In this document: positions 1 to 6,283 of the stretch, in pieces
How the letters are laid out: each line of letters opens with the position of its first letter
Numbering within the stretch: position 1 is the first letter of the stretch
Origin: Nitrospinae bacterium RIFCSPLOWO2_12_39_16
Lineage (GTDB): Bacteria; Nitrospinota; Nitrospinia; UBA9942
Reading direction: 5' to 3'
DNA: 12,919 nucleotides
NCBI GenBank assembly: GCA_001805005.1
Contig: MHDO01000112.1
Span: forward strand, 1-12,919
Made by a program: the position numbers and the translations under genes
Notes under the pieces: generated by a model
What the model saw: the letters and a program-made list of their open reading frames with translations, nothing else
What the model was told of the DNA's origin: nothing
The model's database searches: none

Positions 1-95
1 GCAGAGCCAAACAGAAGGACAATCTCTAAACCCTCTTCCTCTAATATAGGGACCAATTTATTTTTAATTTCCTCAATTAATGTTGTCTCTTTCAT
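1..95 (-). CDS. MntA-like nucleotidyltransferase, N-terminal fragment (runs off the window)
   Basis: This open frame starts at an ATG (complement of 93-95) and is still open at base 1, giving 31 complete codons. The peptide begins MKETTLIEEI and reaches IVLLFGSA. A hydrophobic strand followed by FGS is the start of the GSxxxG/R motif of the minimal nucleotidyltransferase fold seen in MntA antitoxins and KNTase-like proteins. In HepT-MntA systems this protein AMPylates or neutralises a HEPN RNase. A HEPN-type fragment lies immediately upstream (130-342), which supports the assignment. A GGAG about ten bases before the ATG is a weak ribosome binding site. The catalytic acidic residues lie outside the window, so activity cannot be judged. 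It could also be a HEPN-linked nucleotidyltransferase of another subfamily. Confidence 0.7.
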   Translation of the reverse strand, partial: MKETTLIEEIKNKLVPILEEEGLEIVLLFGS

Positions 96-129
96 AGCGG
101 GCAAACTCCAAGCCTACATGCTGGTAAGT

Positions 130-342
130 TCACAAGCCGGCGAGCAACCCTTTTCTTGTTATAAAAGCCTTCGATTCTTCAATGAGTCCTATCAACTTGT
201 CGTTATATTTAATAACAGCCTCAAATATCTCTGTAATATCATCTGCTCTATATTCGTGAGATATTTCATTCCTTAAATAACTATATGCCCCGTCAATGGG
301 GGTTTTACACAGCTCCGCCCTCTCAGTTACATATCCTGTTTT
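130..342 (-). pseudogene. C-terminal fragment of a HEPN-domain (HepT-like) toxin
   Basis: The frame is open for 70 residues between an upstream TAA (343-345) and a TGA (130-132), but I see no ATG, GTG or TTG start that would give a complete protein. It contains YLRNEISHEYRADD at about residues 22-35. The RN-x3-H arrangement is the R-x4-H motif of HEPN RNases, including HepT toxins, and the helical tail IFEAVIKYNDKLIGLIEES fits the last helix of that domain. Family members are usually about 100-150 residues, so roughly the first half is missing. The neighbouring nucleotidyltransferase start (95-1) is the expected partner. I read it as a 5'-truncated toxin gene. An upstream frameshift or a very unusual start codon is the alternative. 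Confidence 0.6.
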
Positions 343-383
343 TTATAGCAGGACTGCAGCCGAAAAGGAAAGTGAGAGTTGTA

Positions 384-426
384 AACTCCTCAACTCTTAA
401 CTCTACACTCTAAATTCTAAACTCTT
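384..426. repeat. Degenerate heptanucleotide tandem array (unit AACTCTA, plus strand)
   Basis: Read on the plus strand, the units are AACTCCT, then one extra C, then AACTCTT, AACTCTA, CACTCTA, AATTCTA and AACTCTT. This gives six imperfect copies with a 7-base period. The array overlaps the end of the UpxY-like gene and supplies its last codons and its TAG stop (417-419). It does not form a terminator hairpin. It is one of four 7-base-period arrays in this window. Confidence 0.75.
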
Positions 427-935
427 TCCACTTCCGATGCTTCAATCTTCAGGGATACTCCCTGACGAAGTATATCCACTGAAAGGACAAGGAGATGCTT
501 TCCTGCCCTTTCAACAAGGATACCTTCTACTCCAGTCAAGGGTCCTCTTTTTATTCTTACACTCTGCCCTTCTTTTAGATACGGGTAAGGGTCAAGGGAT
601 TCTTTGCTTTCAACAAGCTTTTTTAAATAAGCTATTTGTTCATCAGGAACAGGTTCTGGTTCACCGGGGACTATCCCCAGAAATCTCACGACACCATGAG
701 TCTTCAGAACGGATAATATATCATTGTAATCTTTACTTATATGCACAAACAGATAGCCTGCAAAAAGAGGAAAACTCACAAGTTTTTTTCTGTCTTTCCA
801 TCTGCTGAGTCTTTCCACCACAGGAAGAAATGTCTCTATCCCTGACTCGGTCAATCGGTTAAATATCTTAAACTCATGTCTTGACCTGACATAGACAGCA
901 TACCAATGAGCGCCGTTAGAAAACTCCATATTCAT
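417..935 (-). CDS. UpxY/RfaH-type NusG-like transcription antiterminator
   Basis: The 172-residue protein has a NusG N-terminal (NGN) domain at about residues 10-105, with HWYAVYVRSRHEFKI, an internal FPLFAGYLFVHI strand pair and GVVRFLG. A KOW-type C-terminal domain follows at about 120-170 (VRIKRGPLTGVEGIL). Paralogues of this kind (RfaH, UpxY, LoaP) load on RNA polymerase and carry it through long polysaccharide operons. The ATG at 935 overlaps the TGA of the upstream regulator (TGATG), so translation is probably coupled. A TTG at 938 and an ATG at 929 are less attractive starts, and no strong Shine-Dalgarno is visible. The last codons and the stop lie in a heptanucleotide array. Its target operon probably lies left of the window. 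The specialised role is inferred from the length and the EPS context; this is not the housekeeping nusG. Confidence 0.88.
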   Translation of the reverse strand: MNMEFSNGAHWYAVYVRSRHEFKIFNRLTESGIETFLPVVERLSRWKDRKKLVSFPLFAGYLFVHISKDYNDILSVLKTHGVVRFLGIVPGEPEPVPDEQIAYLKKLVESKESLDPYPYLKEGQSVRIKRGPLTGVEGILVERAGKHLLVLSVDILRQGVSLKIEASEVERV

Positions 936-1519
936 CAAAGGTAGTAAATTCTGTTAGAATCAATACCTGTCCGATTTATATCATTTTTAATTGTATTATC
1001 CATGATTGATGTAACTAATACGGCATCATAGGTAATATCTTTTAAGCATTCTGTAGAATAAATATGATGCCCAAAAAATCCATTCTCTATCCTCCTAACA
1101 CCAATAACGCCTACAATCTTTAATGGAAGTCCACGGCTTGAGATGTAACATAGTTCAGCAATTTCACCATCACCCCATAAGAGAATATCTTTGATGCCAG
1201 ATGCCACCATAAGCAAATAAGTATTTTCAATCTTCTGTCTCATTTCCTTAAAATAACCTATTGAGTGGTGTATGTATTTATATGTGAGTCTTGTCTTTGC
1301 AGCAAATCCATTTGGTGTGAGGATATATTTGATTCTGTTTTTTGGCAGGGCTTTAATTTTTATGTAGCCTTTTTTATATAACTTCTTTATATACGCATTT
1401 ACTAATCCAAGGGCAATTCCAAGTCGGTCAGCCAATGCCCTTTGGGTAATTGTGGGTTTTTCTGTTAATTCGGTAAGGAGTCTGAAAGAGATTTTATCAA
1501 AAGCGCTGCCATCGTTCAT
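935..1519 (-). CDS. EPS-associated MarR-like winged-helix regulator with Rossmann-like C-terminal domain
   Basis: The 194-residue protein has a winged helix-turn-helix at about residues 8-75: TITQRALADRLGIALGLVNA is the helix-turn-helix, and KALPKNRIKYILTPNG resembles the wing and exit of MarR_EPS regulators. Residues about 105-194 look like a small Rossmann fold: ILLWGDGEIAELCY has a glycine-rich GxGxxA-like turn, followed by KIVGVIGVRR and a YDAVLVTSI strand, as in the N-terminal part of PglD-like or CoA/nucleotide-binding domains. It may therefore be a DNA-binding protein that senses a nucleotide or sugar-nucleotide metabolite, which is inference. It precedes the UpxY-like gene with a 1-base stop/start overlap (TGATG) and has its own candidate promoter. 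Its start ATG at 1519 sits nearly at the predicted transcript end, with no clear ribosome binding site. Confidence 0.82.
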   Translation of the reverse strand: MNDGSAFDKISFRLLTELTEKPTITQRALADRLGIALGLVNAYIKKLYKKGYIKIKALPKNRIKYILTPNGFAAKTRLTYKYIHHSIGYFKEMRQKIENTYLLMVASGIKDILLWGDGEIAELCYISSRGLPLKIVGVIGVRRIENGFFGHHIYSTECLKDITYDAVLVTSIMDNTIKNDINRTGIDSNRIYYL

Positions 1520-1528
1520 GAAGTGAAC

Positions 1529-1556
1529 AATATCATCAAAAAACCGTTAATGTCAA
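1529..1556 (-). promoter_or_regulatory. Candidate sigma-70 promoter of the regulator pair
   Basis: On the minus strand a perfect TTGACA (complement of 1551-1556) is followed after 16 bases by GATATT (complement of 1529-1534), which matches four of six bases of TATAAT. Transcription would begin only a few bases before the ATG at 1519, giving a very short or absent leader. The strong -35 and the 84-base gap after the SLBB gene make this the best promoter candidate for the winged-helix/UpxY pair. The -10 is weak. Confidence 0.45.
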
Positions 1557-1572
1557 GAATTTTTTCTCTTTC

Positions 1573-1605
1573 AGGTTAGGAGATAAGCATCCCTTATTTT
1601 AACCT
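1573..1605. repeat. Imperfect inverted repeat at the end of the SLBB gene
   Basis: AGGTTA (1573-1578) and TAACCT (1600-1605) are complementary and enclose a second short pairing, GGGAT with ATCTC on the transcript strand. The outer arm overlaps the TAG stop of the SLBB gene. The transcript continues with a purine-rich stretch and not a U-run, so it is not a classical intrinsic terminator. It may be an RNA hairpin or an operator near the following promoter. Confidence 0.35.
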
Positions 1606-4600
1606 AAAAAAGTCCCATTACTTTTAAAGTCCCTGTAGTTATAGCAACCTGATAGAGTATCTGTGTAATATCCCTTATCTCCCTCAGCCATGCAACTTTT
1701 TCATATTCCTGCGGCACTATTACGGCATCACCAGCGTCAAGCCTCATTGACATAAATCCCCACCCTTCCTGTCTCTTGCTTAAAGCAGTCCCATCCGACT
1801 TAAGTATAAAGATGGATTTCTCATCCGCCTCTCTTGTCATGCCACCTGCAAGTTTAATATATGAGGATACATTACCTTTCGCATCATATAAAAATGCATT
1901 CTGATTAAATACAGCGCCTATTACGATCACAGAAGATGGTTGTAATGGGATATAAATGGTATCCTTATCTTCAATCTCTATATCATGGGAAGACCCTTTC
2001 AGTTTCTCAGGTGTATTAAGTTTTATGGTAAGCCTCCCTAAAGCCTTTGTTGCCCTCAGCTTTGATAGAAGAATTTTCCTCTGCTCTATGGCAGCCTTCT
2101 GCTGCTGTGATGCCTCAGGGGTAAGGGCTGTCTCTACAGCACCAACAGTTTGAGAGAGTAACATCTGTTCCATCCTGTCAATAGACTCATCCAGATTCTT
2201 TTGCTGTAATACCCTTACAGATTCTCTGGTAAATAAGGCACCATTCAGATATGCCTTGTCTGTAAAGCCGCCAGCCCTCTCAATAATGGATGAAAGCCTT
2301 TCCCCCTTTTTAAAAATGTATCTTCCAGGGAAGACCACCTCGCCTGTAATTATGATATATTTCTCTTCTTTCCATTCTGGCACCCTTTTGATAAACAGGG
2401 CATCATAGGGGTTCAGGCGAATGTTCTGTGACGGCTCGCCTGCCATTGCCTCCCGTAGATTTACCTTCCTGTAACTTATAAGGGAGCTCTTACCTTCTTT
2501 AACAATATATGACGACAGTTCTGCCTCTTCAAGATATGCTGACTCAAACAGACTGCCGGCAGCAAATACAAAGTCCCTTACTGTCATATTGGCAGCATAA
2601 GAGTATTGACCTGGTTTATTAACCTCACCTGAGATGGTTACATATTGTCTGGGAATCTTCTCCCAAATTGAGTGAATAATTACCCTGTCTAAATCCTGAA
2701 GTTTGATATTATTTACCTCATCACCCTCCATTGCCTTTGCAAGATTGAATTTTAAGAGTGTTACCTCTTTTGTCTTCCAGTCGGTTCTATACAGTTCTGC
2801 CTCTTCAAGATGTGTATCCCTTGTCCCGCCGCCTGCCTTGAACATTAAATCCTTGATTGTCATTTCATCAGTAAGAAGGAATTCCATGCTTTCTTTTATC
2901 TCTTTTTCTGTTTTAGACAATGTATCTTCACCCTCTTGTATTTTTTGTTTCTGTCTCTCTATCTTTTCGTCTAACTTCTTTATTAATTCTTCCGCTGGAG
3001 TAATAATACCTTTGTCTAATAAGGATTTTCTCTCTTCTTCCACTTTTTTTAGCCTCTCCTGCTCTGTCTCTAAATCTGTCTGCAGTCTTTTTACCCTTAT
3101 ATCCTCTATCTTGTCTTGTTGTTGAGAATCCTTTTCTCTGATCTTCTTAACCTCTCCTACTATAGTTACTATCTCTTTCCATTTCTCTTCCCACATAGAA
3201 TGGATAATCACCTTATCTTCGTCCTGAAGGATGAGATTTTCACTCTTATCCCCTGCCATTGCCTTTACGAGATTGAAGTAGATGGTCTGATATTCCCTTT
3301 TTTTATTCACCCTTACAATTTCAGCCTTTTTCAGATATGCCTCTTTTGTCAAATCCCCTGCAAGAAGCACGAGGTCCTTTACTGAAAAATTATCTCCAAG
3401 CTCAAAACTCCCCTTCTTCCGCACCTCCCCTTCTATACTTGCGGATGGCTTATCTTTAAAGAGCCATTTTGAGAATATATATATAGAGTCCCGTGGAGTG
3501 AGTTCTATATTGTCCTCCTGAGAACTCTTAAACAGGAGGCTGCCTAAACTGAATGGTATGAGCTTTACCTCAAAAGATGGAGGAACTAATCTCTTTATAA
3601 GTCCGTATTCAAAATAGGTCTCCTGCAAAAGCTCGCTCTCGTCTTTTATCAGGTTTTTTAATCTCATCCCCTTCTTGAGTTCATATTTGCCCGGTCTTTT
3701 TACATTTCCATGCAGATAAACAACATTCGTATCCTTGTCCACTATGGAAAAGACCTTTACCAAATCAGCATCCTGAAGTTTAAATGTTTTTGCTATATCT
3801 CTTTCTATTGTATTAAGGTCAACAACAATGCGTCTTTGATTCTTTTCAACCCTTTCCACCTGTATCTGCTGGGTATAGGCGGTAGGGATTATCCCGCCGG
3901 CAAGCTCAAGGATACCCGCAAGGTCTGTCTCTCCTTTGAGCTCATAGATAGCAGGTCTCTTCACATTGCCTGCAACACCGACAAGGGGACCAGCAGTCGG
4001 GACGAATACCACATCCCCATTCTGAAGCCTCATATCCTTTGACTTGTCCCCTTTTAAGAGGAGGTCATAGAAATCCATTATTGCAATGGTCTTATTATTA
4101 TTCCTCTTTAATTCAACCTTGCGGAGGGTTCCTATCTGTGTCGGCCCACCAGATGCCATCAGTGCATTTGTAAGAGTGGACATGGCGCTGACAGTGTAAG
4201 CCCCAGGCTTCTTAACCTCGCCAAGGACAAAGACCTGAATGCTCCTAAGCATCCCCATCGTCACATTTATCTCAGCACCTACAATGTTCTTTGCCTGTTT
4301 CGCTAAAAACTTTTTCACTTCCTCAAAGGTCATACCTGCAACTGATAATACACCCATATTGGGGACTTGGATTGTTCCATCACGACTTACTATAAGGTTA
4401 TACTGTGCATTAATTCTTCCCCAAAGAAAAATATTAATTTCATCACTAGGTCCTATTATATAATCCGAAGCAATGGGTAGATTCTGTTGAGGAGCTAATG
4501 TTGTTTCTGTAAAAAGGTTATAACCAAATGGTCGTAACTGCGTTATACCTACGATATTTTCTGTCTGCTTTGTTAAAAGTTTCTTCACCTCCTCAAAGGT

Positions 4601-5221
4601 CATGCCCTCAACATATAATGGTCCAACATTAGGAAAAAGTATTGTTCCATCGCTACCTACTGTAAGACTGTATTGGGCATTAGCCTTGCCCAAAAGTAAG
4701 ATATTAATTTTATCGCCAGTTTTGATTATATAATCTGGCTCAACGGGAATGCCCTCTGAGGATTTTAGTTCTATTCTAACTTCAATAGGCGATATGCCGG
4801 AAATATATCTATCAAAAAGGGTGTCTTCCCCTGCCGGCACTTCCGGCTTTGCCGGTTCTTTAACCTCTTTTTTTTCTAACAACTCTTTCCCCTTTGCAAT
4901 CTCTTCAGGTTTTAAATCTTTAAACTCAGGAGACTTTTTCAATGCCTCAATTGCCTCGGGGGTGGGCTGTCCACCGCTTTTTGAGAGTTCTGACTTTAAT
5001 GTCTGACATTGCACAAAGGAAAGGTTTTTCTCTCTGCATATCTCATCTATAGAGCGCCCCTGGAATAAAACATTAGAGGTTGGAGAGACCGGCTGTTTTA
5101 TTTGTCCCCCTTCCTGTGCATATAGACTTCCAGTAGACAGTAGCCAGTAGCCAGTAAGCAGTAGGCAGCAAAATAAAATGCGAGGCTTTATTGTAAAGCT
5201 ATTAATTAACCGATTAAACAT
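1604..5221 (-). CDS. Giant multi-SLBB polysaccharide export protein (OPX/Wza-like)
   Basis: The 1205-residue secreted protein belongs to the outer-membrane polysaccharide export family. Residues 1-35 are a signal peptide (basic start, hydrophobic core 16-31, likely cut after LYA-35); there is no lipobox. Two polysaccharide-export domains follow in tandem (162-225 and 252-326). About eight SLBB-type domains come next, marked by GEVxxPG-like turns near residues 334, 419, 505, 598, 690, 865, 960 and 1102. A predicted coiled coil of about 90 residues (695-785) is inserted into the fifth. The end, DITQILYQVAITTGTLKV, is an amphipathic or membrane-associated helix typical of this family. Wza itself is under 400 residues; this belongs to the long SLBB type. 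It would form the periplasmic channel delivering polymer to the surface. The start overlaps the wzz stop by 8 bases and follows a strong GGGAGGG. Confidence 0.92.
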   Translation of the reverse strand: MFNRLINSFTIKPRILFCCLLLTGYWLLSTGSLYAQEGGQIKQPVSPTSNVLFQGRSIDEICREKNLSFVQCQTLKSELSKSGGQPTPEAIEALKKSPEFKDLKPEEIAKGKELLEKKEVKEPAKPEVPAGEDTLFDRYISGISPIEVRIELKSSEGIPVEPDYIIKTGDKINILLLGKANAQYSLTVGSDGTILFPNVGPLYVEGMTFEEVKKLLTKQTENIVGITQLRPFGYNLFTETTLAPQQNLPIASDYIIGPSDEINIFLWGRINAQYNLIVSRDGTIQVPNMGVLSVAGMTFEEVKKFLAKQAKNIVGAEINVTMGMLRSIQVFVLGEVKKPGAYTVSAMSTLTNALMASGGPTQIGTLRKVELKRNNNKTIAIMDFYDLLLKGDKSKDMRLQNGDVVFVPTAGPLVGVAGNVKRPAIYELKGETDLAGILELAGGIIPTAYTQQIQVERVEKNQRRIVVDLNTIERDIAKTFKLQDADLVKVFSIVDKDTNVVYLHGNVKRPGKYELKKGMRLKNLIKDESELLQETYFEYGLIKRLVPPSFEVKLIPFSLGSLLFKSSQEDNIELTPRDSIYIFSKWLFKDKPSASIEGEVRKKGSFELGDNFSVKDLVLLAGDLTKEAYLKKAEIVRVNKKREYQTIYFNLVKAMAGDKSENLILQDEDKVIIHSMWEEKWKEIVTIVGEVKKIREKDSQQQDKIEDIRVKRLQTDLETEQERLKKVEEERKSLLDKGIITPAEELIKKLDEKIERQKQKIQEGEDTLSKTEKEIKESMEFLLTDEMTIKDLMFKAGGGTRDTHLEEAELYRTDWKTKEVTLLKFNLAKAMEGDEVNNIKLQDLDRVIIHSIWEKIPRQYVTISGEVNKPGQYSYAANMTVRDFVFAAGSLFESAYLEEAELSSYIVKEGKSSLISYRKVNLREAMAGEPSQNIRLNPYDALFIKRVPEWKEEKYIIITGEVVFPGRYIFKKGERLSSIIERAGGFTDKAYLNGALFTRESVRVLQQKNLDESIDRMEQMLLSQTVGAVETALTPEASQQQKAAIEQRKILLSKLRATKALGRLTIKLNTPEKLKGSSHDIEIEDKDTIYIPLQPSSVIVIGAVFNQNAFLYDAKGNVSSYIKLAGGMTREADEKSIFILKSDGTALSKRQEGWGFMSMRLDAGDAVIVPQEYEKVAWLREIRDITQILYQVAITTGTLKVMGLF
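2867..3139 (-). other. Coiled-coil insertion inside an SLBB domain
   Basis: Residues about 695-785 of the export protein are almost entirely charged and helical (for example RLQTDLETEQERLKKVEEE and KKLDEKIERQKQKIQEGE). A short break at KGIITPAEE suggests two helices folding back as a hairpin. The insertion falls right after TIVGEVKK and before FLLTDEMTIKDLMFKAGG, where other SLBB copies have only a short PG turn. It therefore interrupts a domain and does not link two domains. Confidence 0.7.
4277..4468 (-). repeat. Polysaccharide-export domain, second copy of an internal duplication
   Basis: Residues 252-315 of the SLBB protein align without gaps to residues 162-225 at an offset of 90. By hand count 41 of 64 positions are identical, including INAQYNLIV against ANAQYSLTV and the shared GMTFEEVKK. 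This copy is followed by AEINVTMGMLRSIQV, the normal continuation of the domain, so it is the complete original. Confidence 0.85.
4547..4738 (-). repeat. Polysaccharide-export domain, first (extra) copy
   Basis: Residues 162-225 duplicate residues 252-315. Instead of the normal continuation, this copy runs directly into LRPFGYNLF, a segment that in long OPX proteins I know precedes the only export domain. That suggests a 90-residue tandem duplication that has since diverged (64 percent identity at protein level). Confidence 0.8.
5131..5170. repeat. Heptanucleotide array (unit CAGTAGC) encoding the signal-peptide core
   Basis: On the plus strand the units are CAGTAGA, CAGTAGC, CAGTAGC, CAGTAAG, CAGTAGG and a partial CAGCA. 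On the coding strand this specifies residues 18-31 of the SLBB protein (CCLLLTGYWLLSTG), which is most of the hydrophobic core of the signal peptide. Confidence 0.85.
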
Positions 5222-6197
5222 CTATCCCTCCCTTTTCTTTCATTTTTGCAATATACTCTATAAAAAATGCAATGAATATCCCTGCAAACAGTGAGGTCAC
5301 AAAACTAATCATCACCATCTGTGACCTCTTCGGCTTTATCCTTTTATCAGGAGCCTTCGGCGGGTCAATGACCTTAAAGGCAAAATTTTCCTTAACCTCT
5401 GACATCATGGACGTCTCTATCTGCGTTGCTATCAAATTGTATATCTTCTGCTTTATAAGGGGGTCTGATGTTTTTTCCAGTTGTTCTTCAAGATATTTTC
5501 TATTTGTCATGGCAACTCTCTTAGCCTCACTGCTCATATGGTCTGTTAATGCGGTAAGAAAATATTCAACCATCTTTGCAGCCGTCTCAGGGTCATAAAA
5601 TTCTACAGATATGCTTATTGTATTATCCTTTGCGTTATGATTCACCTTGACAATGCTATTAAACATCCGAATGCCGTCCCATGCAGTTGGAATGCCGTCA
5701 TTTTGGACTTTGGATTTCGGATTCCGGGTTGCGGGCTTAACCATTCCCACCAATTTTCGAATCAACATGTATGGGTTCAGACTAAAACCTTTTTTCGCCC
5801 ACTTTTTCCAATCCTTTTTCTCCTCATCCCATTTCTCATGAAACAAAACAGGGAGGAGATTGAATTCATCAATCACCTTCTCCCTGAGTATATTGGATTT
5901 CAAGAGGTTGACAATCTCTGATGCAGATGATAAACCGGGTAATGATATTCCAGGCAGTCCCCCAAACTGCTGTGCCAGGGCAGATAAACCACCTCCGCCG
6001 CCGCTATCTTTACTGCTTATTGGTGTAATAATTACACTTGCCTGATATATATTTATTAAGGATAAGGAATGTACCGCTGTTATTAAAGCCGTTACAAATA
6101 CAAGTAAGATTATAAGAACTTTCCGCTTCCATATAACCCGCCAGTAGTCCAAGAGATTAATTTCATCGTCCTGCTGAAGCAACTGCCCTTCTTCCAT
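5214..6197 (-). CDS. Wzz-type chain-length determinant / polysaccharide co-polymerase
   Basis: The 327-residue inner-membrane protein has the Wzz layout. A cytoplasmic start with NLLDYWRVIWKRK is followed by a first membrane helix at about residues 26-47. A periplasmic region contains the glycine-rich GGGGGLSALAQQFGGLPG stretch and a helical part. The proline motif DPPKAPDKRIKPKR precedes a second membrane helix at about 294-316, and the cytoplasmic tail is short. No C-terminal tyrosine-kinase domain is present. It controls polymer length and partners with the OPX protein encoded next. GTG at 6200 is also in frame, but GGGAGGT directly abuts it, so I chose the ATG at 6197. Residues 155-166 (ATRNPKSKVQN region) come from a heptanucleotide array and look like an insertion into the periplasmic region. 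Confidence 0.9.
   Translation of the reverse strand: MEEGQLLQQDDEINLLDYWRVIWKRKVLIILLVFVTALITAVHSLSLINIYQASVIITPISSKDSGGGGGLSALAQQFGGLPGISLPGLSSASEIVNLLKSNILREKVIDEFNLLPVLFHEKWDEEKKDWKKWAKKGFSLNPYMLIRKLVGMVKPATRNPKSKVQNDGIPTAWDGIRMFNSIVKVNHNAKDNTISISVEFYDPETAAKMVEYFLTALTDHMSSEAKRVAMTNRKYLEEQLEKTSDPLIKQKIYNLIATQIETSMMSEVKENFAFKVIDPPKAPDKRIKPKRSQMVMISFVTSLFAGIFIAFFIEYIAKMKEKGGIDV
5226..5232 (-). promoter_or_regulatory. Ribosome binding site of the SLBB gene
   Basis: GGGAGGG lies four bases before the ATG at 5221 and inside the last codons of wzz. It fixes the SLBB start and supports translational coupling across the 8-base overlap. Confidence 0.8.
5701..5735. repeat. Heptanucleotide array (unit TTTTGGA) inside wzz
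   Basis: Plus-strand units are TTTTGGA, CTTTGGA, TTTCGGA, TTCCGGG and TTGCGGG, five degenerate copies that drift along the array. The coding strand reads as PATRNPKSKVQND in the periplasmic part of Wzz. The unit on the coding strand (TCCAAAA) differs by one transition from the unit of the xerC array (TTCAAAA, a rotation of AAAATTC). Confidence 0.75.
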
Positions 6198-6200
6198 CAC

Positions 6201-6207
6201 ACCTCCC
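6201..6207 (-). promoter_or_regulatory. Ribosome binding site of wzz
   Basis: GGGAGGT ends three bases before the ATG at 6197 and touches the alternative GTG at 6200, so it favours the ATG as the start. Confidence 0.6.
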
Positions 6208-6283
6208 TGACATTACCTATTAATAAATTTAACCCAAAAAATACGTGAAACCACAGGTAAACACAGATTTTAATCATGCCAAT

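Noticed and set aside
437..808. Plus-strand open frame of 123 codons opposite the UpxY-like gene
   Set aside because: It is antisense to a protein with clear NGN and KOW domains, has no recognisable motif, and starts without a ribosome binding site.
2703..3125. Plus-strand open frame of 140 codons
   Set aside because: It is the complement of the coiled-coil part of the SLBB protein. Its serine- and phenylalanine-rich product is the expected shadow of a Glu/Lys-rich coding strand.
6240..6272. CCACAGGTAAACACAG direct repeat between argB and wzz as a repeat element or terminator
   Set aside because: Only two short copies of CACAG are present, there is no hairpin or U-run, and no clear period.
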